Below, one piece after another: positions 8,651 through 18,649 of a stretch of 64,000 bases of DNA (the first letter of the stretch is position 1; every line of letters begins with the position of its first letter). A model generated the notes under the pieces. The model was not told the origin of the DNA and made no database searches. It worked only from the letters and a program-made list of their open reading frames with translations. Source of the stretch: Burkholderia cepacia ATCC 25416 (lineage in GTDB: Bacteria > Pseudomonadota > Gammaproteobacteria > Burkholderiales > Burkholderiaceae); the NCBI RefSeq assembly GCF_001411495.1, contig NZ_CP012981.1, positions 3,472,001 through 3,536,000 of the forward strand. Reading direction: 5' to 3'. A program made the position numbers and the translations under genes.

Positions 8651-9210
8651 GGGTGTCTCTCCGGCAATCGCGCGCGACACGTTCGCACGCGGGACGATGA
8701 AGGTTCGCGCCGGCACCGCCCGCGCGCGCCACGATGCGCCGCATGCCCAAACGCGATCCTGCCGCGCGGACGATGCGGCAACAGGCGGTGCGGCCCGGAA
8801 CGGACGTGGAAAGGGACGCTAGGGCAACAACGATGCGCTGCCGTCGCACTGCACCGCGCTGAACACGCGGGCAGCCACGAGGTTGAAGCGGCGCAGGCCG
8901 CGACGGGAAATGGCGAAGAAACGAGGTTCGCGCAAAGAGGCGGCACGCGTGCCGCGATCAGCATGCCGGATCGGCCCGGCCTGAGGCGGCGCGCCCGCCG
9001 ACGGACTTCGCGTCCGGCGTATCGAAGGGCTGGCGGCTTTCACGATCGTACTCGACTGACGGATGAATGCAGGACACGTGTCGCGATGAAGCGCATGCGG
9101 CAATGCCGCGCGGCGACACGTCGGCAAGGTGTCTCGCCGCGCATTCCGGTGCGGTGCGGCCACGTTCGATGGCCCGCCGCCGATGCGCGCGTGACGACTT
9201 CCTGACATTC
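8651..9210. other. 560-bp gap upstream of the puu operon, no gene seen
   Basis: Open frames here are short, arginine- or alanine-rich and lack ribosome binding sites. If transcription of puuD starts at the AT-rich promoter-like site near 9211-9238, this stretch is a long 5' leader. Apart from the ribosome binding site of puuD I see no clear riboswitch or regulator gene in it. Confidence 0.5.
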
Positions 9211-9249
9211 AGCTTATATCACCTAAAAATTGCGTCAAATTTTCAGGTG
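9211..9249 (-). promoter_or_regulatory. AT-rich promoter-like site with overlapping 12-bp dyad
   Basis: On the minus strand TTGACG (9233-9238) is followed by TATAAG (9213-9218, 14-bp spacer) or TAAGCT (9211-9216, 16-bp spacer). A 12-bp inverted repeat with one mismatch, CACCTAAAAATT (9220-9231) / AATTTTCAGGTG (9238-9249), overlaps the -35 element, the layout of a repressor site. It is the only AT-rich island in the gap between hutG and puuD and points towards puuD. Function is inferred. Confidence 0.4.
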
Positions 9250-9283
9250 CGGATGACGACATCGATCAGACGAAACCCGGACG

Positions 9284-9318
9284 AAAAAAACGGCACCGAT
9301 CTCGTGGATCGATGCCGT
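9284..9318 (-). terminator. Rho-independent terminator of the hut operon
   Basis: Read on the minus strand, ACGGCATCGATC and GATCGGTGCCGT form a 12-bp stem with one G-U pair and loop CACGA, followed by seven T. It lies about 90 bp after the hutG stop and closes the operon. Confidence 0.88.
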
Positions 9319-9407
9319 GTTGTGCATTGCATCGGTGCGGCACGCTGCGTGCCGGCGGGCCGTGACGCACCCGCTCCGCCGCGCTGCCGCATCCGCGCGG
9401 CCCGGGT

Positions 9408-10205
9408 TCAGCGATGCGCGAGCGCGGTTTCGACGAGCGTCTGCAATAGCGGCACAATCCGCGCCGCACGCGTTTCGTCGTACGCGTAGGGGCGCGTCTC
9501 TTCCATGTAGGTGATCTGCGAGAGCTCGAGTTGCACGGCCTCGACGCCCGTTTCGGGCACGCCGTAGTGGCGCGTGATGTAGCCGCCCTTGAAGCGCCCG
9601 TTCGCGACGGCCGTATAGCCGCCATGTTCGAGCACGCGCGCGGCGAGCGCCTCCGCCAGGCCCGGCGCGGCACTTGCACCGCTCGACGTGCCGAAGTTGA
9701 AGTCCGGCAGGCGGCCGTCGAAGAAGCGCGGCACGTGCGAGCGGATCGAATGCGCTTCCCACACGAGCACGCGGCCGTGCTCGCGCTTCAGGCGTGCGAC
9801 CTCGCCTTGCAGCGCGTCGTGATACGGCAGCCAGTAGCGATCGCGGCGACGCATGATCTCGTCGTTGCCGGGCAGCGCGTTCGCCGGATACAGCGGCACC
9901 TTGTCGAACGTATCGACCGGCACGAGCCCCGTCGTGTCCTGCCCCGGGTACAGGTTCTCGTTGTCGGGCGGACGGTTCAGGTCGACGACGTAGCGCGCAT
10001 GCGACGGCACGAGGATCGATGCGCCGAGGCCGGCCGCGAAGCCGTACAGCCGTTCGAGATGCCAGTCGCAATCGTCGACGAAACGCGCGTCGGCCGTCAT
10101 CGTCGCGGCGATGTCGTCGGGGATGTACGTGCCTGCGTGCGGAATCGAGATCAGCAGCGGCAGCGTGCCCTGCTTCAGCGTGAATACAGCCGGTTGTTCA
10201 GTCAT
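9408..10205 (-). CDS. hutG: N-formylglutamate deformylase
   Basis: 265-residue zinc-type N-formylglutamate amidohydrolase. It hydrolyses N-formyl-L-glutamate to glutamate and formate, the last step of the five-step histidine degradation route. Family blocks seen are LLISIPHAGTYIPDD, DCDWHLERLYGFA, VVDLNRPPDNENLYPGQ, VLVWEAHSIRSHVPRFF and DFNFGTSSGASAAPGL, plus GGYITRHYG; the conserved His, Asp and Glu residues for metal and formyl chemistry are retained. It is the last gene of the hut operon and pairs with hutF, which makes its substrate. This distinguishes the pathway from the four-step route that uses a formiminoglutamase. Confidence 0.95.
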   Translation of the reverse strand: MTEQPAVFTLKQGTLPLLISIPHAGTYIPDDIAATMTADARFVDDCDWHLERLYGFAAGLGASILVPSHARYVVDLNRPPDNENLYPGQDTTGLVPVDTFDKVPLYPANALPGNDEIMRRRDRYWLPYHDALQGEVARLKREHGRVLVWEAHSIRSHVPRFFDGRLPDFNFGTSSGASAAPGLAEALAARVLEHGGYTAVANGRFKGGYITRHYGVPETGVEAVQLELSQITYMEETRPYAYDETRAARIVPLLQTLVETALAHR

Positions 10206-10265
10206 GTCGCATCACCGTTGAAAGTCTGCCGGCGCACGCAGGCGGCGCGCGCCGGTTGCCGCGCG

Positions 10266-11642
10266 TCAGCGCAGCAGTTGCGCCAGCGCGGCGCGGTAGT
10301 CGGCATACGCGACGGCTTCGTCGCGATGGCGGCGGCCGCTCACGACGCGCTCGCCGCCCGTGTAGACGTCGAGCACCGGCGTCTCGCCGTGCTCCGCGAA
10401 CACGATACCCGACAACCACGACGTGCTGTCGTGTTCGGCGATCGCCGGATGATCGGGATCGAGGACGAGCCAGTCGGCGCGGCACCCTTCGCGCAGCGCA
10501 CCGACGCGCCGCCCGCTGGCCTGCGCGCCGCCCGTGAGCGACGCGTCGAACAGGCGATCGGCGACATGCGCCTGCGTGTCGCTCGCCAGCACGTTGCGCG
10601 CGCGGTGCACGAGCCGTTGCCCGTATTCGAGCAGGCGCAGCTCGGCACGCCAGTCGACCGACGCGTGGCTGTCCGAGCCGACGCCGATCACGCCGCCTTG
10701 CGCGAGATAGTCGACGGCCGGGAACACGCCGTCGCCGAGGTTTGCCTCGGTCGTCAGGCACAGGCCGGCGACCGCGCGACGCTGCGCGAGCGCGGCCGTT
10801 TCGGACGCGTCGACGTGCGTCGCGTGCACGAGACACCAGCGTGCGTCGACATCGAAGCGATCGAGCAGCCATTGCACGGGGCGCGCGCCGTAGGCACGCA
10901 CGCAGTCGTCGACTTCGGCCGTCTGCTCGGCGATATGGATATGCACGGGCGCGTCGTCGGGCAGCCCGTCGAGCAGCACGCGCAACCCGTTCTCGGACAC
11001 CGCCCGCAGCGAGTGCGGCGCGACGCCGTAGCGCAGCCCGCCATGCTCCGGCGCCGCGCGACGCATCGCGTCGAGCAGCTCGAGCAGGCCGTCGGGCGTA
11101 TTGATGAAGCGGCGCTGGTCGTCGCGCGGCGGCTTGTTGCCGAAGCCGGCGAACTGGTACGACACGGGCAGCATCGTGATGCCGATGCCGGCCGAGCGTG
11201 CAGCGTCGACCACGCGCGTGCCGAGTTCCGCGATCTGCGGATAACGCGAGCCGTCCTGCGCGTGATGCACGTAGTGGAATTCGCACACCGACGTATAGCC
11301 GCACTTGAGCATCTCGACGTACAGCCAGCGCGCGATCGCGGCGAGCGCGTCGGGCGTGATCTTCAGCGCGAAGCGGTACATCAGGTCGCGCCAGCTCCAG
11401 AAGCTGTCGGCCGGATTCGCGCGGTATTCGGTGAGCCCCGCCATCGCGCGCTGGAACGCGTGCGAATGCAGGTTCGGCATGCCGGGCAGCACCGGCCCGG
11501 CCGCACGCGCGACGCCTGCCGGGGCGTCGGTGTCGGGCGTCACGCCGGTCAGCGTGCCGGCCGCGTCCCAGCGCAGCAGCACGTTACGGCGCCAGCCGTC
11601 GGGCAGGTACGCATGGTCTGCGAACAACAGGGTGTCGGTCAT
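10266..11642 (-). CDS. hutF: formimidoylglutamate deiminase
   Basis: 458-residue amidohydrolase that deiminates N-formimidoyl-L-glutamate to N-formylglutamate and ammonia. The metal-binding MPNLHSHAFQRAMAG (HxH), VHIHIAEQ, WCLVHATHVD and VGSDSHASVD blocks are all present in the order expected of the aminohydrolase fold. The ATG at 11642 starts MTDTLLFADHAYLPDGW, 8 bp after the hutI stop; the open frame continues upstream only as antisense noise over hutI. Its product feeds HutG, so together the two enzymes release ammonia and formate separately. Confidence 0.95.
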   Translation of the reverse strand: MTDTLLFADHAYLPDGWRRNVLLRWDAAGTLTGVTPDTDAPAGVARAAGPVLPGMPNLHSHAFQRAMAGLTEYRANPADSFWSWRDLMYRFALKITPDALAAIARWLYVEMLKCGYTSVCEFHYVHHAQDGSRYPQIAELGTRVVDAARSAGIGITMLPVSYQFAGFGNKPPRDDQRRFINTPDGLLELLDAMRRAAPEHGGLRYGVAPHSLRAVSENGLRVLLDGLPDDAPVHIHIAEQTAEVDDCVRAYGARPVQWLLDRFDVDARWCLVHATHVDASETAALAQRRAVAGLCLTTEANLGDGVFPAVDYLAQGGVIGVGSDSHASVDWRAELRLLEYGQRLVHRARNVLASDTQAHVADRLFDASLTGGAQASGRRVGALREGCRADWLVLDPDHPAIAEHDSTSWLSGIVFAEHGETPVLDVYTGGERVVSGRRHRDEAVAYADYRAALAQLLR

Positions 11643-11650
11643 AAGGCTAT

Positions 11651-12874
11651 CTATCCATTCATCCGGCGAAACACGGTCGTGCCGCCGCGTACGACCTGCT
11701 CGCACAGCGGCCGGCCGATCCAGTAGGCGAGCTCCGCCAGCGAGCCGACCGACCATGCGGCGAAGTCGGCCTGGCGACCGACCTCGAGCGCGCCGTGGCG
11801 ATCCGCGCGACCGAGCGCCGCGGCCGCATGGCGCGTCACGCCCTGCAGCACTTCGGGCACCGTCATGCGGAACAGCGTGCAGCCCATGTTTAGCGTCAGC
11901 AGCAGCGATTCGAGCGGCGACGTGCCGGGGTTGTGATCGGTCGCGAGCGCGATCGGCACGCCGTGCTTGCGCAGCAGCTCGATCGGCGGCAGTTGCGTCT
12001 CGCGGATGAAGTAGTACGCGCCGGGCAGCAGCACGGCGACCGTGCCGGCCGCCTTCATCGCCTCGATGCCGGCTTCGTCGAGGAATTCGAGGTGGTCGGC
12101 GGACAGTGCCCGATAGCGGGCGGCGAGCGCCGTGCCGCCCGCGTTCGACAGTTGCTCCGCATGCAGCTTCACGGGCAGCCCGCGCCGCGTCGCGGCTTCG
12201 AACACGCGCTCGGTCTGGGCGAGCGAAAAGCCGATGCGTTCGCAGAACACGTCGACCGCGTCGACGAGCCCCTCGTCGGCCAGTGCCGGCAGCATCCGGT
12301 CGCACACTTCGTCGATGTATTCGTCCGCGCGGCCCGCATATTCCGGCGGCAGCGCATGCGCGCCGAGGAACGTCGTGTAGACCGTGACCGGGAAGCGCTC
12401 GCCGAGCTGGCGCGCGACGCGCAGCATCTTGCGTTCGCTCGCGAGGTCGAGCCCGTAGCCCGACTTGATCTCGATCGCGGTCACGCCTTCGGCCAGCAGC
12501 GGCTGCAGCCGCGCGGCGGCCTGCACGAACAGCGTCGTCTCGTCGGCCGCGCGCGTCGCGCGCACCGTCGACACGATCCCGCCGCCCTGCCGCGCGATCT
12601 CCTCGTAGCTGACGCCCGCGAGGCGCTGCGCGAATTCGTCGGCACGCGTGCCGCCGTATACGAGGTGCGTATGGCAGTCGACGAGGCCCGGCGTCACCCA
12701 CGCGCCGTGCAGATCCTCGCGCCGCCAGTGGGCATAACCGTGCGGCAGCGCGGACATCGCGCCAAGCCAGGCGATCGTGCCGGTTTCGTCGACGGCGATC
12801 GCCGCGTCGTCGATCGTCTCGTCAGGATGGCCGCGCGGACACAGCCTCAGGTGATGCCAGACAGTCGGTTTCAT
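11651..12874 (-). CDS. hutI: imidazolonepropionase
   Basis: 407-residue zinc/iron amidohydrolase that opens the ring of 4-imidazolone-5-propanoate to give N-formimidoyl-L-glutamate. The N-terminal metal motif is [54 protein letters not shown] and [13 protein letters not shown] follow, and [12 protein letters not shown] carries the C-terminal metal Asp. Length is typical of HutI. The stop lies 8 bp before hutF and the start 4 bp after the hutD stop, so the genes are tightly packed. Confidence 0.96.
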   Translation of the reverse strand: MKPTVWHHLRLCPRGHPDETIDDAAIAVDETGTIAWLGAMSALPHGYAHWRREDLHGAWVTPGLVDCHTHLVYGGTRADEFAQRLAGVSYEEIARQGGGIVSTVRATRAADETTLFVQAAARLQPLLAEGVTAIEIKSGYGLDLASERKMLRVARQLGERFPVTVYTTFLGAHALPPEYAGRADEYIDEVCDRMLPALADEGLVDAVDVFCERIGFSLAQTERVFEAATRRGLPVKLHAEQLSNAGGTALAARYRALSADHLEFLDEAGIEAMKAAGTVAVLLPGAYYFIRETQLPPIELLRKHGVPIALATDHNPGTSPLESLLLTLNMGCTLFRMTVPEVLQGVTRHAAAALGRADRHGALEVGRQADFAAWSVGSLAELAYWIGRPLCEQVVRGGTTVFRRMNG

Positions 12875-12878
12875 GCGT

Positions 12879-13529
12879 TCAGTCTCGTTCGCCGATGGCG
12901 AGCGACACGGCGAGCAACGCGCCGCTACCGCTCACGACGACGTCAAACGCACGCCGCGGCCCGTCGAGCCGCAACGTGTCCATTTCTTCCAATGTGTAGC
13001 GCGTGCCGTCGATTTCAACGGCGACCTCGCCGGTCGCGCAAAACAACAGCACGGTATCGGCGTGCCCGATGCGGTGCGCGCCTGCGCGCCACACGTCGAG
13101 CGTGCCGCGCGCGGCCGAACGGCGCGTCATCAGGTTGAAGTCGCGCGTCGCGCCGTCGTGCAGCGTCGCGTCGATCGCCGCCTCGCCCGCGAAATCCGCG
13201 CGGGCCAGCGGTGCGTCGAGCACGTGGCGTGCGCCGCCTTCCTCGGCGAGCGTCATGCCCGCGCCGGACAGCAGCACGAGCGTGCGGTCGACGCCGTCGA
13301 AACGCGAGAACGGGCCGTCCGTGCCGACGTCCGCGACGCTCACGCGCCACGCGAACGCGTCGAGCGCGGCGCCCGGCGGCGCCCCGAAGGAAGTCCCCGT
13401 AGGGGAAAACGCCGCGATTTCGCGCGTCACGCCGCCGCCGTTCTTCCATGGCGACGCGACGAGATCCGCTGCGCGGATCACCGCGGCGGCCAGCGTCGCG
13501 TTCGCCGGCGCCTGGTGGAGCGCCGTCAT
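12879..13529 (-). CDS. hutD: HutD/Ves family protein
   Basis: 216-residue double-cupin HutD/Ves protein. The family signature [14 protein letters not shown] is at the N terminus, then [19 protein letters not shown] and LLSGAGMTL. HutD homologues accompany hut operons and have been proposed to limit pathway flux, possibly by binding formylglutamate or urocanate; no catalytic activity is established. The start at 13529 ([14 protein letters not shown]) sits 2 bp after the hutU stop and is preferred over a longer open frame that would lie wholly inside hutU. Confidence 0.88.
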   Translation of the reverse strand: MTALHQAPANATLAAAVIRAADLVASPWKNGGGVTREIAAFSPTGTSFGAPPGAALDAFAWRVSVADVGTDGPFSRFDGVDRTLVLLSGAGMTLAEEGGARHVLDAPLARADFAGEAAIDATLHDGATRDFNLMTRRSAARGTLDVWRAGAHRIGHADTVLLFCATGEVAVEIDGTRYTLEEMDTLRLDGPRRAFDVVVSGSGALLAVSLAIGERD

Positions 13530-13531
13530 GC

Positions 13532-15220
13532 TCAGCGGCCGAGCATCGGCAGCTTCAGGCCGGCTTCGCGGGCCGTCTGCTGCGCGAGTTCGTAGCCGGC
13601 ATCCGCATGGCGCATCACGCCCGTCGCCGGGTCGTTCAGCAGCACGCGGCCGAGACGCTCGTGCGCTTCGGCGGTACCGTCGGCGACGATCACGACGCCC
13701 GAGTGCTGCGAGAAGCCCATGCCGACACCGCCGCCATGGTGCAGCGACACCCACGATGCGCCGCCCGCGGTGTTCAGCAGCGCGTTCAGCAGCGGCCAGT
13801 CGCTCACGGCGTCCGAACCGTCCTTCATCGATTCCGTCTCGCGGTTCGGGCTCGCGACCGAACCGGTGTCGAGGTGGTCGCGGCCGATCACGATCGGGGC
13901 CTTCAGTTCGCCGTTCTTGACCATCTCGTTGAACGCCTGGCCGAGGCGATAGCGATCCTTCACGCCGACCCAGCAGATCCGCGCCGGCAGGCCCTGGAAC
14001 GCGATGCGCTCACGTGCCATGTCGAGCCAGTTGTGCAGGTGCGGATCGTCGGGGATCAGCTCCTTCACCTTCTGGTCGGTCTTGTAGATGTCTTCCGGAT
14101 CGCCCGACAGCGCGACCCAGCGGAACGGGCCCTTGCCTTCGCAGAACAGCGGGCGGATATAGGCCGGCACGAAGCCCGGGAAGTCGAACGCGTTCTCGAC
14201 ACCCATTTCCAGCGCCATCTGGCGGATGTTGTTGCCGTAGTCGAGCGTCGCCGCGCCGCGCTCCTGCAGCGCCAGCATCGCGCGCACCTGGACGGCCATC
14301 GACTGCTTCGCGACCTTCACGATGCTCTGCGGATCGACCTTCTGCGCTTCGCGCCATTGCGCGACGGTCCAGCCTTGCGGCAGGTAGCCGTTGATCGGGT
14401 CGTGCGCGCTCGTCTGGTCGGTCACGCAATCCGGCGTGATGCCGCGCGTGACGAGTTCCGCGAACACGTCGGCCGCGTTGCCGAGCAGGCCGACCGACAC
14501 CGGCTTGCCGGTGCGCTTCGCTTCCTCGATCATGCCGAGCGCCTCGTCGAGCGTCGTCGCCTTCTTGTCGACATAGCGCGTCTTCAGGCGGAAGTCGATG
14601 CGCGTCTCGTCGCATTCGACCGCGATCATCGAGAAGCCGGCCATCGTCGCGGCCAGCGGCTGCGCGCCGCCCATGCCGCCGAGGCCGCCCGTCAGGATCC
14701 AGCGGCCCGACGGATCGCCGTTGAAGTGCTGGTTCGCGACCGAGAAGAACGTTTCATAGGTGCCCTGAACGATGCCCTGGCTGCCGATGTAGATCCAGCT
14801 GCCGGCCGTCATCTGGCCGTACATCATCAGGCCCTTGCGGTCGAGCTCGTGGAAGTGGTCCCAGTTCGCCCAGTGCGGCACGAGGTTCGAGTTGGCCAGC
14901 AGCACGCGCGGTGCATCCTTGTGCGTGCGGAACACACCGACCGGCTTGCCCGACTGGATCAGCAGCGTTTCGTTTTCCTCGAGATCCTTCAGCGACGCGA
15001 GGATCTGGTCGTAGCATTCCCAGTTGCGCGCCGCGCGGCCGATGCCGCCGTATACGACAAGCGCATGCGGATGCTCGGCGACTTCCGGGTCGAGGTTGTT
15101 CTGGATCATCCGGTAGGCCGCTTCGGCCAGCCAGGTCTTGCAGACTTTCTCGCTGCCGCGCGGCGCGCGGATCGTGCGCGTCGGATCGAGACGGGGATCG
15201 ATGTGTTTCGGATGGTTCAT
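13532..15220 (-). CDS. hutU: urocanate hydratase
   Basis: 562-residue NAD-dependent urocanase that adds water to urocanate to form imidazolonepropionate, the second step of histidine breakdown. Highly conserved blocks are visible: [69 protein letters not shown], the Cys-containing [13 protein letters not shown], and GDHLDTGS-like [38 protein letters not shown] lies near the C terminus. Full length. It lies 38 bp after the hutC stop in the same operon. Confidence 0.97.
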   Translation of the reverse strand: MNHPKHIDPRLDPTRTIRAPRGSEKVCKTWLAEAAYRMIQNNLDPEVAEHPHALVVYGGIGRAARNWECYDQILASLKDLEENETLLIQSGKPVGVFRTHKDAPRVLLANSNLVPHWANWDHFHELDRKGLMMYGQMTAGSWIYIGSQGIVQGTYETFFSVANQHFNGDPSGRWILTGGLGGMGGAQPLAATMAGFSMIAVECDETRIDFRLKTRYVDKKATTLDEALGMIEEAKRTGKPVSVGLLGNAADVFAELVTRGITPDCVTDQTSAHDPINGYLPQGWTVAQWREAQKVDPQSIVKVAKQSMAVQVRAMLALQERGAATLDYGNNIRQMALEMGVENAFDFPGFVPAYIRPLFCEGKGPFRWVALSGDPEDIYKTDQKVKELIPDDPHLHNWLDMARERIAFQGLPARICWVGVKDRYRLGQAFNEMVKNGELKAPIVIGRDHLDTGSVASPNRETESMKDGSDAVSDWPLLNALLNTAGGASWVSLHHGGGVGMGFSQHSGVVIVADGTAEAHERLGRVLLNDPATGVMRHADAGYELAQQTAREAGLKLPMLGR

Positions 15221-15258
15221 GACGACTGCTCCCGAGGGAAATGAATATCAAATAGGAA

Positions 15259-15954
15259 TCAGAAATGCCCGGTGAAGCGATAACGGCTGCCGGGATGCCA
15301 CAGATTCGCCACCGAGGCGACGACGCCCTGCGACCAGGTGCGCCGATGTAAAACCAGACACGGCTCGACGTCGTCCATCCGCAGCTGCTCGCGCCGCTCC
15401 GGCGCCGGGGCCGCCGCTTCGATCCGGTACTCGACGCGCTGCAGCGGAGCCGCGCGCATCAGGTACAGGTTCGGCGTCGTGTTCGTGAAATCCTGCTCGG
15501 CGTAATCCGGCGCGACCGCCGGATTCACCCACCGCTCTTCGAGCTGCACCGGCTCGTCGTTCTCGAAATGCAGCACCTGCGAATGAAACAGCTTCGTGCG
15601 CACGGCCACCTGCATCTCGTCGGCGAGCACCTCGTCGGCGCGGATCGTGTCGAGGCCGAGCACGCTCGCGCGATACGCATGCCCGCGCGCGCCGACCTCC
15701 TCCGAGATGCTGCGGATCGCCACCAGCGTCGACTCGTACTTCGGCCGCGCGACGTAGGTGCCCGCGCCCTTCATGCGCGTGAGCACCTGCTCGGCCGTCA
15801 ACTCGCGCAGCGCGCGGTTGACGGTCATGCGCGCCACCTTGAACTCGCGCGCCAGCTCGTTCTCGGACGGCACCTGGTCGCCCTCCTCCCACTCGCCTGC
15901 GTGGATGCGGGCCAGGATGAAATCCTTGATCTCCTGGTAGACCGGCGCGCTCAT
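15259..15954 (-). CDS. hutC: histidine utilisation repressor (GntR/HutC family)
   Basis: 231-residue GntR-family repressor of the HutC subfamily. The winged helix (VYQEIKDFILARIHAGEW to ELTAEQVLTRMKGAGTYVARP, residues 4-75) is followed by a UTRA effector domain ending in WSQGVVASVANLWHPGSRYRFTGHF, typical of urocanate-sensing HutC. Start at 15954 (MSAPVYQEI) rather than the upstream in-frame ATG, which would lie inside hutH. It is the second gene of the operon it controls, giving autorepression; urocanate is the known inducer in the family. The likely operators are the paired palindromes before hutH. Confidence 0.95.
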   Translation of the reverse strand: MSAPVYQEIKDFILARIHAGEWEEGDQVPSENELAREFKVARMTVNRALRELTAEQVLTRMKGAGTYVARPKYESTLVAIRSISEEVGARGHAYRASVLGLDTIRADEVLADEMQVAVRTKLFHSQVLHFENDEPVQLEERWVNPAVAPDYAEQDFTNTTPNLYLMRAAPLQRVEYRIEAAAPAPERREQLRMDDVEPCLVLHRRTWSQGVVASVANLWHPGSRYRFTGHF

Positions 15955-15958
15955 GGGC

Positions 15959-17482
15959 TTACTGTTCCGACGCGAACGAGAACGGCGCGACCTTCGCGAA
16001 CGCACGCTCGCCGACCAGCTTCGCGATCACCGCGATGTCCGGTGCGAAGTAGTGGTCGAGCTCGTAGTGCGCGACCTTGCCGCGGATCGTTTCCATCACG
16101 GGCGCGAGCTTCGGGCTCGTGTGGTGCGGCGCGCGCAGGTCGACACCTTGCGCGGCGGCCAGCAGTTCGATCGCGAGGATGTGCTTCGTGTTGTCCGCGA
16201 TGTCGGCGAGCTTGCGTGCGGCGAACGTCGCCATCGACACGTGATCTTCCTGGTTCGCCGAGGTCGGCAGCGAGTCGACCGACGCCGGGTGCGCGAGCGT
16301 CTTGTTTTCCGATGCGAGTGCGGCGGCCGTCACGTGGGCGATCATGAAGCCCGAGTTCACGCCGCCGTCCCGCACGAGGAACGGGGGCAGGCCCGACAGC
16401 GTCGCGTCGATCAGCAGCGCGATGCGGCGTTCGGCCAGTGCGCCGATTTCCGATGCGGCCAGTGCGAGGTTGTCGGCCGCGAACGCGACGGGCTCGGCGT
16501 GGAAGTTGCCGCCCGACAGCACTTCGCCGGTATCCGGGAAGATCAGCGGGTTGTCCGACACGGCGTTCGCTTCGATCAGCAGCACGTCGGCCGCGTGACG
16601 CATCTGGTCCAGGCACGCGCCCATCACCTGCGGCTGGCAGCGCAGGCTGTACGGGTCCTGCACCTTGTCGCAATCGCGGTGCGACTGGTTGATCGGCGAG
16701 CCTTCGAGCAGCTCGCGATACGACGCTGCCGCGTCGATCTGGCCTTGATGGCCGCGCAGTTCATGAATGCGTGCGTCGAACGGCTTCACCGAGCCGGCGG
16801 CCGCGTCGACCGACAGCGCGCCCGCGACGAGCGCGGTGCGGTACAGGTCTTCGATCGCGAACATGTTGTCGAGCGCGAGCGCGGTGGATGCCTGCGTGCC
16901 GTTCAGCAGCGCGAGGCCTTCCTTCGCCTGCAGCGTCAGCGGCGCGAGGCCCGCGACGCGCAGGCCGTCGAGCGCGCTCGCCCGCTCGCCGCGGATGAAC
17001 ACTTCGCCGACGCCCAGCAGCACGGCCGACATGTGCGCGAGCGGCGCGAGGTCGCCCGACGCGCCGACCGAGCCCTTCACCGGAATCAGCGGCAGCACGT
17101 CCGCGTTGAACAGCTTGATCAGCGCGTCCATCACTTCGCGGCGGATGCCCGAGTGGCCGCGGCCGAGGCTCGACAGCTTCAGCGCCATCAGCAGGCGCAC
17201 CGACGAACGTGCCATCGGCTCGCCGACGCCGACCGCGTGCGACAGCACGAGGTTCTTCTGCAGCAGTTCGAGCTGGTCGTGCGGGATGTGCGTGCTCGCC
17301 AGGCGGCCGAAGCCCGTGTTGATGCCGTAGGCCGGCTCGCCCTTCGCGGCGATGTCGGCGACGGCCTTCGCGCCGGCGTCGATCTTCGCGAAGCTGGCCG
17401 GATCGAGCGCCAGCTGAACGGATTCGCGTGCGATCTGGCGCAGTTGCGGGAGGGTCAGGTGGCCGGGGGTCAACGTAATCAT
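15959..17482 (-). CDS. hutH: histidine ammonia-lyase
   Basis: 507-residue histidase that converts L-histidine to urocanate and ammonia. The self-processing MIO prosthetic group comes from Ala141-Ser142-Gly143 inside [25 protein letters not shown] near residue 52 holds the catalytic Tyr, and [17 protein letters not shown] and [21 protein letters not shown] segments are also canonical. Full length. First gene of the hut operon and only about 12 bp from the nearest HutC-type operator, so repression by HutC should be direct. Confidence 0.97.
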   Translation of the reverse strand: MITLTPGHLTLPQLRQIARESVQLALDPASFAKIDAGAKAVADIAAKGEPAYGINTGFGRLASTHIPHDQLELLQKNLVLSHAVGVGEPMARSSVRLLMALKLSSLGRGHSGIRREVMDALIKLFNADVLPLIPVKGSVGASGDLAPLAHMSAVLLGVGEVFIRGERASALDGLRVAGLAPLTLQAKEGLALLNGTQASTALALDNMFAIEDLYRTALVAGALSVDAAAGSVKPFDARIHELRGHQGQIDAAASYRELLEGSPINQSHRDCDKVQDPYSLRCQPQVMGACLDQMRHAADVLLIEANAVSDNPLIFPDTGEVLSGGNFHAEPVAFAADNLALAASEIGALAERRIALLIDATLSGLPPFLVRDGGVNSGFMIAHVTAAALASENKTLAHPASVDSLPTSANQEDHVSMATFAARKLADIADNTKHILAIELLAAAQGVDLRAPHHTSPKLAPVMETIRGKVAHYELDHYFAPDIAVIAKLVGERAFAKVAPFSFASEQ

Positions 17483-17493
17483 GTGAGCAATCC

Positions 17494-17548
17494 TGTCTAG
17501 ACAAGTTCGGAGTGGTTTGAAGTGTAGCCACCCGAACTTGTCTAGACA
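17494..17548. promoter_or_regulatory. paired HutC-like operators upstream of hutH
   Basis: TGTCTAGACA occurs at 17494-17503 and again at 17539-17548. Each copy is a perfect palindrome and the two are 45 bp apart. The similarity extends: TGTCTAGACAAGTTCGG (17494-17510) is the exact reverse complement of 17532-17548. HutC of other proteobacteria binds TGTA-type dyads of this size. The two sites flank the space where hutH and the divergent binding-protein gene must start. Binding is inferred. Confidence 0.75.
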
Positions 17549-17635
17549 ACCCGTTTTTCACCGATTTCGACTCGGGAGTTTCCCTGATGCCCGGTGTGGC
17601 CCGCCGGACCGGTCGGCGGGATCCGGCTCTTAACA

Positions 17636-17667
17636 TATGTTGCAATTATTTTTTCTTTGGCAACATA
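17636..17667. promoter_or_regulatory. 8-bp inverted repeat before the binding-protein gene
   Basis: TATGTTGC (17636-17643) and GCAACATA (17660-17667) frame an AT-rich 16-bp spacer, and the left arm also belongs to the palindrome AACATATGTT (17632-17641). It ends 28 bp before the ATG of the binding protein. It could be an operator or a leader hairpin; sequence alone does not decide. Confidence 0.4.
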
Positions 17668-17695
17668 CGAATCACCACTCGCCACGGAGCCCGTC

Positions 17696-18628
17696 ATGCC
17701 CATCCCGCCCCGTTTCATCGCCCGGTTCATCGCCCGGTTCGGCCGCCCCCTGCTCTTCGCCGCGTGCTCACTCGCATGCGGCGCCTCGTTCGCCGCGGAG
17801 CCGCTCGCCGGCACGCTCGAGAAGATCCGGCAAAGCAACCTGATCTCGATCGGCCACCGCGAAACGTCGGTGCCGTTCTCCTACGTCGACGCGAACGGCA
17901 AGGTCATCGGCTTCTCGCAGGACCTGTGCGACCGCGTGATCGCCGCCGTGAAGGCGCGCGTCGGCAAGCCCGACCTGCAGGTGCGCTTCATCCCCGTCAC
18001 GTCGCAGAACCGCATCCCGCTCGTGCAGAACGGCACCGTCGATCTCGAATGCGGCGTCACCACGAACCTTGCGGCGCGTCACGCGCAGGTCGCGTTCTCG
18101 ACCACCTTCTTCGTCGCGACGACGCGCCTGCTCACGCGCACTCGCTCGGGCATCCGCGACTTCCCCGACCTCGCCGGCAAGACGGTCGTGACGAACCAGG
18201 GCACGACGTCCGAGCGCCTGCTGCGCAGGATGAACGAGGAAAAGAAGATGAACATGCAGATCATCAGCGCGAAGGACTACGGCGAAGGACGCCTCACGCT
18301 CGAATCGGGCCGCGCGGCCGCGTACATGATGGACGACGTGCTGCTCGCGGGCGTGCGCCAGCTCGCCGCGAAGCCGGCCGACTGGCAGATCGTCGGCACG
18401 CCGCAGTCGTCGGAGGCCTACGGGTTCATGCTGCGCAAGGACGATCCGCAGTTCAAGGCGCTCGTCGACGGCGTGCTCGTGCAGTCGATGAAGCGCGGCG
18501 AGATCGATGCGCTGTACGACAGGTGGTTCATGAAGCCGGTGCCGCCGAAGGGGCTCGCGTTCGACTTCCCGATGAGCGACGTGATCAAGGCGCGCTACGC
18601 GGCACCGAACGACGCGCCGCTCGAATGA
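17696..18628 (+). CDS. periplasmic amino-acid-binding protein (GltI-like, SBP family 3)
   Basis: 310-residue solute-binding protein of polar-amino-acid ABC transporters. An N-terminal signal peptide (RPLLFAACSLACGASFAAE) precedes LEKIRQSNLISIGHRETSVPFSYVDANG and FSQDLCDRVIAAV, the start of the type II binding fold. VDLECGVTTNL, FPDLAGKTVVTNQGTTSERLL and AYGFMLRKDDPQF follow as in glutamate/aspartate-binding GltI. GGAG six bases before the ATG at 17696 sets the start. No permease or ATPase gene is adjacent, so it must use components encoded elsewhere. Divergence from hutH across the HutC-like operators suggests control by histidine availability. Confidence 0.9.
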   Translation: MPIPPRFIARFIARFGRPLLFAACSLACGASFAAEPLAGTLEKIRQSNLISIGHRETSVPFSYVDANGKVIGFSQDLCDRVIAAVKARVGKPDLQVRFIPVTSQNRIPLVQNGTVDLECGVTTNLAARHAQVAFSTTFFVATTRLLTRTRSGIRDFPDLAGKTVVTNQGTTSERLLRRMNEEKKMNMQIISAKDYGEGRLTLESGRAAAYMMDDVLLAGVRQLAAKPADWQIVGTPQSSEAYGFMLRKDDPQFKALVDGVLVQSMKRGEIDALYDRWFMKPVPPKGLAFDFPMSDVIKARYAAPNDAPLE

Positions 18629-18649
18629 GCGCCGCGCGCTGACGCCGGC

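Noticed and set aside
8819..9208. 129-codon minus-strand frame starting just after the AT-rich promoter-like site
   Set aside because: Arginine-, serine- and proline-rich composition typical of noncoding GC-rich DNA; no ribosome binding site.
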